A stretch of DNA of 64,000 nucleotides from Stentor roeselii (Eukaryota; Ciliophora; Heterotrichea; Heterotrichida; Stentoridae), in the NCBI GenBank assembly GCA_006503475.1, contig RSEH01000153.1:1-64000 (forward strand), in the 5' to 3' direction. This document shows positions 9,969 through 19,956 of the stretch, piece after piece. The position numbers were made by a program, and so were the translations under genes. The notes beneath the pieces were generated by a model. That model searched no databases and was not told the DNA's origin. It saw only the letters and a program-made list of their open reading frames with translations. Positions within the stretch are counted from its first letter, which is position 1. The number at the start of each line of letters is the position of its first letter.

Positions 9969-12900
9969 CTAAGCATTATTCATATCAATAGTCTCATTAA
10001 TCGTCTTGTTATTCTGAATAGTAGTAACATCAGTAGTTTTATCCAACCTATAAACCTTCGCAATTTTCTTCCTTCTCTTTTCCCGACACTTTTTGATGCG
10101 ATCAACAACATTTTTCGAAGTATTGAAAAGACTGACCCCGATATTCATGGCCCAGGCAGTAAAAATGAGCTGAAGACAAAGATTAGAAAGTTTTTGTGAG
10201 TCTTCAACTTCTCCTCTAATAAAAGAAACCAAAATGCTACAATGATAGATCCCGATGATAATTTCATTGAAAAAGTGAAAAACATTGTAAATTGATATTT
10301 TAAAGCAACGAGTGAAAGCGATGTAAATTGGAATCTGCTTAGAAAGTACTGAAAGTGAAAAAACTATTGAAACTGATAACTGTTGGATTCCGTCACTCAC
10401 CAGCTGGTAACAAACTACGATGAGAGTCCTTCGGAGGATGTAGAAGAGGTAAAAGTACCAGTATCCAAGACTGTCTTCTTTGAACTCTTCGAAAAAAGTC
10501 CCGAACTTTTTGATAAATTCTTTTATTTCTTGCTCTTCTACGAGATGTGACCTTTTTCTGAGTAAGTACAAAAAGAAGGCAACTCCACAAACTTCAATTA
10601 ACTTTGTAAAACTTACCAAGAATAAAATGCAGCAACAGTAGTCAAATATTTGAATTCCATTATCAAATGTATTTGTTCTCAATCCTAAAGAACAGGCAAT
10701 CAATATCTCGAAATATGACTGAAGCCAAAACCTGAGGAATACCCCAAACTTGAAACCTTTTCTGATTCCTTTCAATTTCTGTCCTAGCCAATCGTTTTTT
10801 GATAGAAAATAAATAAGCAGAGCTAAAACTAAAAATAAGGCAAGCATTTCGATGTGCACTCCGATGTTCATTAGTGCCAAATTGCTTTTGTACCCGAATT
10901 TATTCAGTTTTTTTGATACTGGGTTTCCATGATGATCTCCCATGATATAGTTAAACAAATTAGGAATGCTTTCTTGAATTCGAAGTCCAATAAGAAACTC
11001 AGCAAGTATGGGATTAAGCTCAAAATTATCCAAATAAACAGCATAAAACATTTCAGCAGTATTCAAAAAGTCAAAAAAAGAGCTAGGGTCAAAGTTAAAC
11101 AAACTAATTCCAACAGCTAAAGAAACCCCCGCAGTAGCTCCGGTTTTAGCAGTATCCTTTGCAACAGCCGCCTTGACAGCAAGTTCCTGAGCAGCAGCAA
11201 GAGCTTCAGTAAGTGTAAGCTCAGCCTGAAACGTCCTATTAACAAGCAAAGCATTATCAAAAGCGACAACATCTCGAATAACCAAAATCTCTAAAATCGA
11301 TTTATTCTTAATTTTCCCAGATTCAAGAAAAACCTGAAAATACTTAAAATCCGAAGTTTCAGCCTGAAATTCCACTTTTTTCCCATCAATCATGACCTTC
11401 AAGTAACTATCATCTAAATTTTTCATCAATTTCTTCGAAAACTCGAAATTTGCGATATTTTCTTGATTCAGCCAAAAACTTGTAAAAAAAGTTTTCCTAA
11501 TACAAAAATTTTCCCCTTCATATCCAAAGTCACATTCACATTTCTTATCTTCATTTAAAGAACTTCGGTCTTTGCAGGTGATGCAAATTGATTCACTTTT
11601 GCAGGTCTTGCAGAGACCTGAACAGAAAACGCATCTTTTTGAGTTCATATCGAAAAATGTGTAAATTCCGCATTTTTCACATTGCCAGTTTATTGGCTGA
11701 TAACCGACTTCGCATTCAGTGCAACTTTTTTCTTCGAAGGTCGCGCAGCCCACACAGAGGTGGTCGACGCAAAGGTTGCAGGAGTTTTCGTTTTTACAAC
11801 CTGTTGGGCACTCGGGTGGACAGGTACCGCATTTTTTAGATGAGGAGTCGTAAAATTCTGAAGGATCGCAATTTGGAATGCAGGTTTTTGTTATTGGACA
11901 GAGACTGCAACCGTTGCAAGATGTGGAAATTACCTGAGAATTTATGTAGTCTAGGTTTTGCTTGGCTGGATAGATTTCTAGAAGGTGGAAGTATCCGACA
12001 ACCATTCTTGAAAAAGATGCATCCCCTGCAATATACATGTCAGAAAATATTGGATCTCTAAGAGGATTAACAGCAAATGTCTTAGTTTCTTGCAAAATGT
12101 TATTAATTGTTAGCGTAAGCATCATCTCTGATGAATAAAATGTTTTAGTCAATATATGTCCCCAGTTTTCTGTAGAAAGAGGTAAAAGTGAACTAACTGA
12201 ACAGGTCACATTCCCAACAGTAACTTCAAAAATAACCAAAAGTTCATCAAATGAAATATCCACAATTTCAGGTAAATCACTAGAAGAGTTATAAAATTTT
12301 CCCAAATCAAAAGTCGAATTACCAGACCTATTCAAAAACCCCTCAATTTCCTGATTTTCATTATCCTCCAAATACACTCCTCCATACTTCACAAGTACAG
12401 TCCCTCTACTCGAATTCGGTTTAATCCAGACAGAAACAGAAAAATTCGAAGTCAAAAGATGTTGATTTTCCATTCGAACCCTCAAACTAGAAACTCCAGT
12501 AAAATAAACTCCTCTCAAATACGAGCTAATCAACCCATACTCATTCTGAAGACTTCTTCCATCCCCTCTCAAAACAACCCGTGCCTCAACATCATGAACC
12601 GAGTCATAAAAAACGTTTCCAAGTCCTTCAAAATTATATCTCAAGACAGGTCTTCCAGGTTCGATCAAAGTGCAAACATGTTCCACAAGAAAATACCCAA
12701 GTGCACAGGACTTAAAACAAAAACCATTTTGAAGTGCCAAGTCACACGACGTGCAGTGAAAGTCTTGAAGACCGTCACAGGTTTTGCATGAATCGTGACA
12801 TTCAGTGCATTCATCTCCGAAAGCTTTTGGATTCACGCATGAGTGGCAGTTGTTGAAACTTGAACAGTTCAGGCAGAAGTCTTTGCAAGGCTCGCAAAGG

Positions 12901-15900
12901 GATGAGGAGAGGTTTTGGTAAAAGCTTTGTTTGCAGGAACAGGAAAGGCCGAAAGGCTCAGCGTTTGGGTCTTGGCAGGATAAACATTCGCCTTTTGAAT
13001 TGCAGCCTAGACAACTGGAATCGCATGATTTGCAGGAGAAGTTGGGTGAGAGGGTTGCGAAAAAACCTTCGAGACAGGTGCAACGATTTGATTGGGTTAG
13101 TTCGGAGTTTGGGTCTTTGCAGGTTAAACAGGTTTCGATGTCTGAACAGGTTGAACATTCGTTTAGACATGAGGAACAGATACCGGTAGTATCATTAAAA
13201 TACTCCATATTACACTCACAACCTCCACTTCCCAAAGGATGAGCATTTAAATCCATGCATGACAAGCAAACAGGAAAAGATGAGCAAGTCTGACACTGAG
13301 TATGACAATTTGAGCACAGTCCATCAGTATCATTAAAAAAGAACTGCGATTTGCATGGACATTTCCCTTCAACTAGCTCTGAGTTAAAGTCCTTGCAAAA
13401 AGTGCACGTTGAATAATCAGAGCATTCCAAACAATGTCCCTGGCACTTCTCACAAAGATTTGTTGAAGAGTTGAAGTAATAACCTTGATTACAAGGACAA
13501 TTTGAAACTGAAGGGTAAGAATTCGGGTCTTTGCAAGTTAAACAACTTCCGAGTTCTGCACAAGTCAAGCAGAATGAACTGCAACTGTCACAGGTTCGAG
13601 TAAGACTCATGAAGTACCCAGCTTTGCATTGACATCCAGTAAATAATCCAAAATCAGCGTTTGGGTCTTTACAACTGGTACATTCTAAGGATGATGTGCA
13701 TGATGAACAGTCTGAATGGCAGGACTCACATATTGTTGCTTGGTAGTAACCTAGGTTGCAAACACAAGTACCTGTTGTACTAGGTCCTGAGTTTGGATCT
13801 GTGCATGTTAAGCATGCAGTTAAAGAAGTGCAAGCATTACACCCTAAAGGGCAGCTTTGACATATTCCAGCAGAGTCCTTGAAAAACCCGATGATGCAAT
13901 CACATCCAACAGTAGATGATGGAATCGTGTTCGCATTCTTGCAAGTCAGACATTTATTCGCATCTAGACAAGTTTTACACTCGGTATGGCATGACTGACA
14001 AGATGCAGCATTTGTTAGCCCAGACCCGAAGAACTGATCATTGCAGATACACCCTGTTGTGTTTGAAGGACTGGCATTTAATGAAATACAACTACTGCAG
14101 ATAGTAGATGAAGTGCATGATGAGCACTCCTGCATACAAGCTTCACAAAGGCCATTAAAACTATTGAAGAAAAACATTGAAGGGCATTCGCATCCTGAAA
14201 TAGCTGAAATAACTGAATTCGGATCTTTGCATGAAATACATGTTAAGGGATTATTGCAGGATGAACAATTTTGATGACATTGAAGGCAGTTTCCTGATGT
14301 TATGTCCAGGAAAAAGAATGGCAAGCATTCACATCCTGATGCTAATGATGGAGAACTGTTAGGATCTTTGCATTCGGTACAAGTTAGAGCTGATGAGCAC
14401 TTTGTGCAGTTTTGATGGCATGCAAGGCAAGAAACATCTAAGTAAAACCCTGCTAGACATTCACACCCAACAGAAGGAGATGTACTTGATGGCTGTGCAT
14501 TTATATCAAGACAACTGATACAAGAATTACTGTTATCACATGATGAACAATCTGCATGGCATGCAATACAGAGATTTTGAGTAGAATTTTTATAATATTT
14601 TGAATTGCATAAACATCCATTCAAAAGAACTGGATAGGAGTTAATATCCTTGCAAGTCAAGCAAATATCTTGAGAATTGCATGTAAGACAATCTGCATGA
14701 CAGGCCAAGCATGAAGTCGATGTAGTAAGTAAGCTTACATTAAAATATCCATTATCACACAAGCATTGACCTAAAACAACTGAAGCATTTAAACTTATAC
14801 ATGTCAAGCAGCCATTCAAATCACAAGTCAAGCAATCATCAGAGCAAGTGATGCAAGAATCACTTGAAATAATATTCGAAGTATTAAAAAATCCATCCTT
14901 GCACATACAAAGGCCATTAAAAATCCGACTATTCAGTGATTTGCAAATCAAACAGTTTATATCAGAAACACATTCTTGGCACTCTTCCCTACAAGCAAGA
15001 CACGAATTTGAAGTAGTCAAAGATGAAACATTGTAAAATCCTGAAGCACATAAACACGACCCTTCAGTGATTAAACTGTTTTGTGACACACAAGTCAAGC
15101 AGAATGAATAAGAGTTGCAGGTGCTGCAGGATGCATGACACATTAAACATATATTTTGAACTGTGTCTTTAAAATAACCTGGATTGCACCCACATCCGGA
15201 TGATGAGAGCGGAGTCGAGTTGGAATCTTTACATGTCAAACAAATATCTTGAGTAGAACAAGTCAGACAGTCTGAGTGACATGAAAAGCATGAATTTACG
15301 CTTGTTAATGGTAAAGTACCAAAAAAACCTGAGTCACACTGGCATTGCCCAGAAACAACTGAAGAGTTCAAACTAAGGCAGGTCAAGCAACCAGTTGAAT
15401 CACACGTCAAGCATTCAGAAGAACAAGATATACAAGAAGAACTAGAAATAATATTCGAAGTATTATAAAACCCTTTCATGCAAACACAGAGACCATTCAG
15501 TATCTGACTGTTTAGTGATTTGCAAATTGAACAATTGTTTTCAGAGAAACATTCCTGGCATTCTTCTTTACATGGTAGGCAAGAATTAACTGTAGTTAAT
15601 GAAGAAATGTTGTAAAAACCTGAACTACACAAACAAGACCCTTGTGATATTTGACTATTTAGCGATATACATATTGTGCATTTACCAGTAATATCGCATT
15701 CTAAGCATTCTTCTGGGCATTTCAAACAGGATGATAAAGTTTTTAGAGCAGAGGTATTGTAATAGCCAGTTAAGCACCAGCATTGACCATTAATTTTGGT
15801 TGTGTTTTCAGCGATGCATGTTACACAGTTGTTAAAATTATCACATTCTAGGCAGTCGACTGAACATTTCTCACATAATAGACCATTAACAATACTGAAG

Positions 15901-18900
15901 ATACCATATCCTGGAAGACATTTACATGCAAATGTTATTGATCCTTGGCTGAATAGTCCACCTTCCGAGATTTTAGCATTTGCATCTTTGCAGGTTAAAC
16001 ATGTTGATGAATTTGTACAGTTCTGGCAATCTAAGTGACAAGCAGAACAAATATTCTGATCATTCATAAAATATCCTTCGATGCAATCGCATTCTCCTAA
16101 AACATTAGCAATTGCAAAAGGATCAGAACAACTAAGACAGAAATCAGTTGAAGAACAATTAAAACAAAAAGAACTGCAAGACTCACAGTATGTTTGATTC
16201 ATCCAGAAACCGTTAGGACAAACACATTGTCCAAGATCATTCAATATTGCTTCATTTAGAGTGCAGGAGGTGCACACTGTTTGATCGATGCAGGTTTTGC
16301 AGATATTATCACAAATTTGACAAGAATCCTTATTTATTAACGGCCAATCTTTCCCAAAGTATCCATTTTCACAGATACAGGTGGTGGAAAAGCCATTATA
16401 ATAGGAAAGACTAGTAATAAACGAGTGATCTGCCATACACCCATAGCAGTTCGTTAAATCATCACAATCAACACAGTCATCTGGACACTTTGAGCAAATA
16501 TCAATCATATTTATAGGGTCGTAGTCCAAAAAATACCCTGTTTCACATCTGCAATAGTAACTGTTATCAACTGGAAGAGCGAACTCTAAGAAACATTCAA
16601 AGCATTCATAAAAATTTATACATTTTTTGCAAGAACTATGGCAGGGATAGCAATATAAAGTAGAATAATCCCATACTTGGTAATACCCTAAATTACATTC
16701 ACAAACTCCTTCTGAATTTGGTGAGCCAGCCTTACATGTTAAACAAAAATTATATGAAGAGCAAGTCAAGCAGAAAGGATGACATTGTTCACAACCCGCC
16801 GAATCTAAAATAGAACTAACTAAAAAGTATCCCGGTTGACAGACACATCCAAGATTTTCATCATAAGTCGAATAATAAGGAATACAAGAAACACAACTAC
16901 TGTAATTCAAGCAAGTCAAGCATTGACTCATACAAGGTTGGCATGAGTCTTCAAAGTCTCTGAAATATCCCTGACTGCATTCACATCCTTCATTCTGAGC
17001 TGGAACAAGATTAGGAAGAAGGCAAGAGCCGCATCGGTAGTAAGTAGAACAATAAGAACAATCTGGGTGAATTCCACATGAACCCTCTGGCCCACCTGGA
17101 CATAGTCCTGGTTCACAGGAGTTGCAGTAGTCTTTATAGTAACAGTAGGTACAGTTTAGACCACAAGGATTGCATTGTCTGGTATAATAATCCAAACCAT
17201 AACCTGAAGAGCACTGATAACAGGTGAGATCTGGGTAGCAGTAATCACAATTGGAAAGACAAGCGAAACATTGATTTGAGTAATAATATCTTGTGAAACC
17301 TTTTTTGCAATAGTTACAGTAGTAATAATTAGAAGAGCATGATTGGCAGTTCACGTCTAAGCAATTTACGCACTCTGTACCATTAACACCATATCCTTCA
17401 TCACAAGAGTTACAAATATTATTCCAATAACAATATGCACAATTGTTATCTAAGCAAGGCAAACAATTTCTAGGATTATCCGGGTTCCTCCCTTGTCGAT
17501 GGTTGCAATAATCACAATAATTAATATTATAACAATATGAGCAGTTTTCACCACAAGGATAACAAAGATAATCAGAGTCATTTCTTCCATATCCACCCTG
17601 ACATGAATAACAATACTGGGCAGAGTTACACCCAGAGCATCCTTCTGGACAAGGGTAACAAATTCCATCACTTTGATAGAAATTAAAAAAACACTGAAAA
17701 CATTTTGAGTAACTTTCACAAATTTCACATGATTCCTGCTGGCAATTCAGCAAGATCATAAAAAATCCACTGTTAAAGTCAATGATTAACTCAGTCGAAT
17801 TCACAATTGAGTGAGATTTCGGGTAATCAAAGAAAAATCTATAACCATTTGAAATATCTGAATAAGTTGTTATTGAAACACTTTCGTGAGCAGTGGGTGG
17901 ATCACACCAAAACCAGAAGTAATTATTATAATTCGGATATTTAACTTCATCTATTGTTTCAATATAACCAATATATGCAAATATGACATTAACTAATTCA
18001 GAAATAGGGAAAACATTGATGTACATTGAAGTGATTTTCAGAACTATTGAATTATGATTAACGCATCCTCCTTCGTTAATTGTCTGAAAAGTAGAAGCTT
18101 CATTAATTTCACATAGAAAGGTCATTATTGTACCGTTTGTGTAATGTTTTGACTCGTATAATGCATATGTCCCGATTCCTTTCCATCCTGATCTGAAACT
18201 CATCAACAAAAAATTCTTGATATTCGAGCTAAAATTCTCAATATTGTAAATGTATGAAGTTGAGTACTTTGAATTGACGACTGACCAGTACTCCATTAGG
18301 CATAATAGGTTGTAGTCTATGAACTTCGTAGTTAAAGATTCGAAATCGTTTTGGCAACTACTTCCTGCATAGTGAAAGTAGAAAAATGATGGATTAAGAT
18401 ATGAGGAGCATAGCCTACCTTTTAGGTAATCAGTTGAAAGTGTTAAGAGTTTCAATACAGCTGATAGAGCAGGGTCGATATCGCAAATCGAGTTGAAGCG
18501 GCACCAGTAACAGTATTTTATATAGTGGATCCAATTTAAAAATTCCCAAAAAACTTGATCATAATCATACGTAGTCATATTATTGAAATTCGGATAGTCT
18601 AGAATAGCGCAACCCACACAACCATTATGCTGACTATGTACATAATTATAAAAACTACTAAATTGTTGAGTTTTTCTTTTATTTTTAGATGCCACTTGAT
18701 CAAAACTACCTTTTTTAAAACTCTCTTTCTGAAATCGTTTGAAGTCAGTTAGAAAATTTTTATTGACGAATTCCAAAATATCATTATCTCCAAAGATCTG
18801 ACTAAAAATTTGACTTTGTACCATGACAATACCTAAAATGTTTATATCAAGACATTTATATATAATAGTTTCTTGTTGAAGAAAATGGTTGACCAGAATA

Positions 18901-19199
18901 ATAACCGAAGGTCCATCAAATTTTTTTATTTCCTTCAATTTTTTGCATTTTTCATTGATTTCTGATTGTTTTTCTAGCTTTTCTGAACTAATTTCTGAAG
19001 TTTCACTATAAAATTTTTCTGAAGGATCATCATCGAATTTAATGAAAATTTGCAGTAGGTGATCTTCAGGTTTGTTTTTAAGGTTTTTCGCATCAAATTC
19101 ATTCAAAAGGTTCAGCTTTTCACTTTTAGGCTGATCCAGAGATGATTCGCAGTGAATCTGATGTAAAATCAATAAGGTTAAGGTAATCAATGACGTCAT
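9969..19199 (-). CDS. Giant Cys-rich/LamG-like/multi-TM surface protein (3076 aa)
   Basis: A single uninterrupted frame. Signal peptide at residues 1-18 (MTSLITLTLLILHQIHCE), then a unique N-terminal domain to about residue 480. Next come about 1700 residues of tandem growth-factor-receptor-type repeats (C-x2-C, LTCKDxNS, CxCxxGYF signatures). A LamG/concanavalin-like domain starts near residue 2186 (PVLRYNFEGLG), followed by a second small Cys block with NLCVD and CVGC, a helical Ala-rich linker, and about seven TM segments from about residue 2780. The tail is basic (KKCREKRRKKIAK). Predicted type: plasma-membrane protein with a very large ectodomain. Similar proteins are abundant in ciliates but have no settled function; adhesion, cortex or sensing are guesses. 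It is the intact tandem paralog of the interrupted gene next to it. In-frame 15-nt introns without stops cannot be excluded. Confidence 0.85.
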   Translation of the reverse strand: MTSLITLTLLILHQIHCESSLDQPKSEKLNLLNEFDAKNLKNKPEDHLLQIFIKFDDDPSEKFYSETSEISSEKLEKQSEINEKCKKLKEIKKFDGPSVIILVNHFLQQETIIYKCLDINILGIVMVQSQIFSQIFGDNDILEFVNKNFLTDFKRFQKESFKKGSFDQVASKNKRKTQQFSSFYNYVHSQHNGCVGCAILDYPNFNNMTTYDYDQVFWEFLNWIHYIKYCYWCRFNSICDIDPALSAVLKLLTLSTDYLKGRLCSSYLNPSFFYFHYAGSSCQNDFESLTTKFIDYNLLCLMEYWSVVNSKYSTSYIYNIENFSSNIKNFLLMSFRSGWKGIGTYALYESKHYTNGTIMTFLCEINEASTFQTINEGGCVNHNSIVLKITSMYINVFPISELVNVIFAYIGYIETIDEVKYPNYNNYFWFWCDPPTAHESVSITTYSDISNGYRFFFDYPKSHSIVNSTELIIDFNSGFFMILLNCQQESCEICESYSKCFQCFFNFYQSDGICYPCPEGCSGCNSAQYCYSCQGGYGRNDSDYLCYPCGENCSYCYNINYCDYCNHRQGRNPDNPRNCLPCLDNNCAYCYWNNICNSCDEGYGVNGTECVNCLDVNCQSCSSNYYYCNYCKKGFTRYYYSNQCFACLSNCDYCYPDLTCYQCSSGYGLDYYTRQCNPCGLNCTYCYYKDYCNSCEPGLCPGGPEGSCGIHPDCSYCSTYYRCGSCLLPNLVPAQNEGCECSQGYFRDFEDSCQPCMSQCLTCLNYSSCVSCIPYYSTYDENLGCVCQPGYFLVSSILDSAGCEQCHPFCLTCSSYNFCLTCKAGSPNSEGVCECNLGYYQVWDYSTLYCYPCHSSCKKCINFYECFECFLEFALPVDNSYYCRCETGYFLDYDPINMIDICSKCPDDCVDCDDLTNCYGCMADHSFITSLSYYNGFSTTCICENGYFGKDWPLINKDSCQICDNICKTCIDQTVCTSCTLNEAILNDLGQCVCPNGFWMNQTYCESCSSFCFNCSSTDFCLSCSDPFAIANVLGECDCIEGYFMNDQNICSACHLDCQNCTNSSTCLTCKDANAKISEGGLFSQGSITFACKCLPGYGIFSIVNGLLCEKCSVDCLECDNFNNCVTCIAENTTKINGQCWCLTGYYNTSALKTLSSCLKCPEECLECDITGKCTICISLNSQISQGSCLCSSGFYNISSLTTVNSCLPCKEECQECFSENNCSICKSLNSQILNGLCVCMKGFYNTSNIISSSSCISCSSECLTCDSTGCLTCLSLNSSVVSGQCQCDSGFFGTLPLTSVNSCFSCHSDCLTCSTQDICLTCKDSNSTPLSSSGCGCNPGYFKDTVQNICLMCHASCSTCNSYSFCLTCVSQNSLITEGSCLCASGFYNVSSLTTSNSCLACREECQECVSDINCLICKSLNSRIFNGLCMCKDGFFNTSNIISSDSCITCSDDCLTCDLNGCLTCISLNASVVLGQCLCDNGYFNVSLLTTSTSCLACHADCLTCNSQDICLTCKDINSYPVLLNGCLCNSKYYKNSTQNLCIACHADCSSCDNSNSCISCLDINAQPSSTSPSVGCECLAGFYLDVSCLACHQNCTKCSSALTCTECKDPNSSPSLASGCECLPFFFLDITSGNCLQCHQNCSSCNNPLTCISCKDPNSVISAISGCECPSMFFFNSFNGLCEACMQECSSCTSSTICSSCISLNASPSNTTGCICNDQFFGSGLTNAASCQSCHTECKTCLDANKCLTCKNANTIPSSTVGCDCIIGFFKDSAGICQSCPLGCNACTSLTACLTCTDPNSGPSTTGTCVCNLGYYQATICESCHSDCSSCTSSLECTSCKDPNADFGLFTGCQCKAGYFMSLTRTCDSCSSFCLTCAELGSCLTCKDPNSYPSVSNCPCNQGYYFNSSTNLCEKCQGHCLECSDYSTCTFCKDFNSELVEGKCPCKSQFFFNDTDGLCSNCHTQCQTCSSFPVCLSCMDLNAHPLGSGGCECNMEYFNDTTGICSSCLNECSTCSDIETCLTCKDPNSELTQSNRCTCLEGFFATLSPNFSCKSCDSSCLGCNSKGECLSCQDPNAEPFGLSCSCKQSFYQNLSSSLCEPCKDFCLNCSSFNNCHSCVNPKAFGDECTECHDSCKTCDGLQDFHCTSCDLALQNGFCFKSCALGYFLVEHVCTLIEPGRPVLRYNFEGLGNVFYDSVHDVEARVVLRGDGRSLQNEYGLISSYLRGVYFTGVSSLRVRMENQHLLTSNFSVSVWIKPNSSRGTVLVKYGGVYLEDNENQEIEGFLNRSGNSTFDLGKFYNSSSDLPEIVDISFDELLVIFEVTVGNVTCSVSSLLPLSTENWGHILTKTFYSSEMMLTLTINNILQETKTFAVNPLRDPIFSDMYIAGDASFSRMVVGYFHLLEIYPAKQNLDYINSQVISTSCNGCSLCPITKTCIPNCDPSEFYDSSSKKCGTCPPECPTGCKNENSCNLCVDHLCVGCATFEEKSCTECEVGYQPINWQCEKCGIYTFFDMNSKRCVFCSGLCKTCKSESICITCKDRSSLNEDKKCECDFGYEGENFCIRKTFFTSFWLNQENIANFEFSKKLMKNLDDSYLKVMIDGKKVEFQAETSDFKYFQVFLESGKIKNKSILEILVIRDVVAFDNALLVNRTFQAELTLTEALAAAQELAVKAAVAKDTAKTGATAGVSLAVGISLFNFDPSSFFDFLNTAEMFYAVYLDNFELNPILAEFLIGLRIQESIPNLFNYIMGDHHGNPVSKKLNKFGYKSNLALMNIGVHIEMLALFLVLALLIYFLSKNDWLGQKLKGIRKGFKFGVFLRFWLQSYFEILIACSLGLRTNTFDNGIQIFDYCCCILFLVSFTKLIEVCGVAFFLYLLRKRSHLVEEQEIKEFIKKFGTFFEEFKEDSLGYWYFYLFYILRRTLIVVCYQLVSDGIQQLSVSIVFSLSVLSKQIPIYIAFTRCFKISIYNVFHFFNEIIIGIYHCSILVSFIRGEVEDSQKLSNLCLQLIFTAWAMNIGVSLFNTSKNVVDRIKKCREKRRKKIAKVYRLDKTTDVTTIQNNKTINETIDMNNA
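14490..15690 (-). repeat. Internal tandem duplication of a ~0.6 kb coding block
   Basis: Within the 3076-aa gene, two successive blocks of about 200 residues match each other far better than other repeats. Each begins GSCLCxSGFYNxSSLTT and runs through ECQEC, NxSNIISSxSCI and TCDxxGCLTC to CLTCKDxNS. Block starts are near 15660 and 15060. Borders are approximate. This points to a recent unequal duplication inside the repeat array. Confidence 0.65.
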
Positions 19200-19956
19200 T
19201 TATAAATGTTGGAAATCAAATGATATAAAGAAGGGATAAAGAAATAGGAATGAATGAGGAACTGGAATGATCGAATTAGTATTAAGAATAAAGTTCATTT
19301 GATTGTATTGCGTCTTGAAAATAATTAAGACACAAGAAAAAAAATGTGAAAGACCTTGAAAAAGGTTAAATTTTTTTTATTTAATTAATCTGATTGAGGT
19401 TTTCTTTCTTATTATCTATATTTTTTCATTCAGATAATTTAAGTCTTTTAATGTTAGCCAGTCTTAGAATGTGTCACTCTTGCTAGAGAAAGATTTATGC
19501 CTATGATGGTTTAAATATTTCACTGATATAGAAATATTGGAGAAGTTAAATCACTTGAGCTTTTATTTTAATGAAGAAGAAGATAAGTAGGCTTCAAAGT
19601 TCTTGATTTCAAGCGATTTTTAGGCTTCCTATATGCTTTTAGTCAAATATGTCTATATTTTCATTCAGCTTTATTTGAATTTCAGAGAAAATCCACTTGA
19701 ATAATAGGATTATTTAGATAAATACGATTTATTTATTAAGCTACCCACAAGCCATATATCAAAACAATTAAATTTCACCTATTTGATAAGAAATTATATC
19801 AAAAAATTGACTAAAACTCTATTATATGAGTTTTTTCCAAATAACTAAAATTAAATTTTCATCAAAAGTAGTATATCTTCAAGTACAATGAAGAAATAAA
19901 ATATTCCTTATTTAAACCAAAACTAAAACATAATCCTATCATCTAACTTCTTAATT
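19200..19956. other. Intergenic spacer, 5' of the 3076-aa gene
   Basis: AT-rich 757 bp with no supported gene. It must contain the promoter of the minus-strand gene starting at 19199 and the 3' flank of the gene ending at 19957. Confidence 0.5.

Noticed and set aside
12860-13242. Overlapping Arg-rich frames opposite the Cys-rich repeats
   Set aside because: Shadows of the repeated CxxC coding sequence on the other strand.
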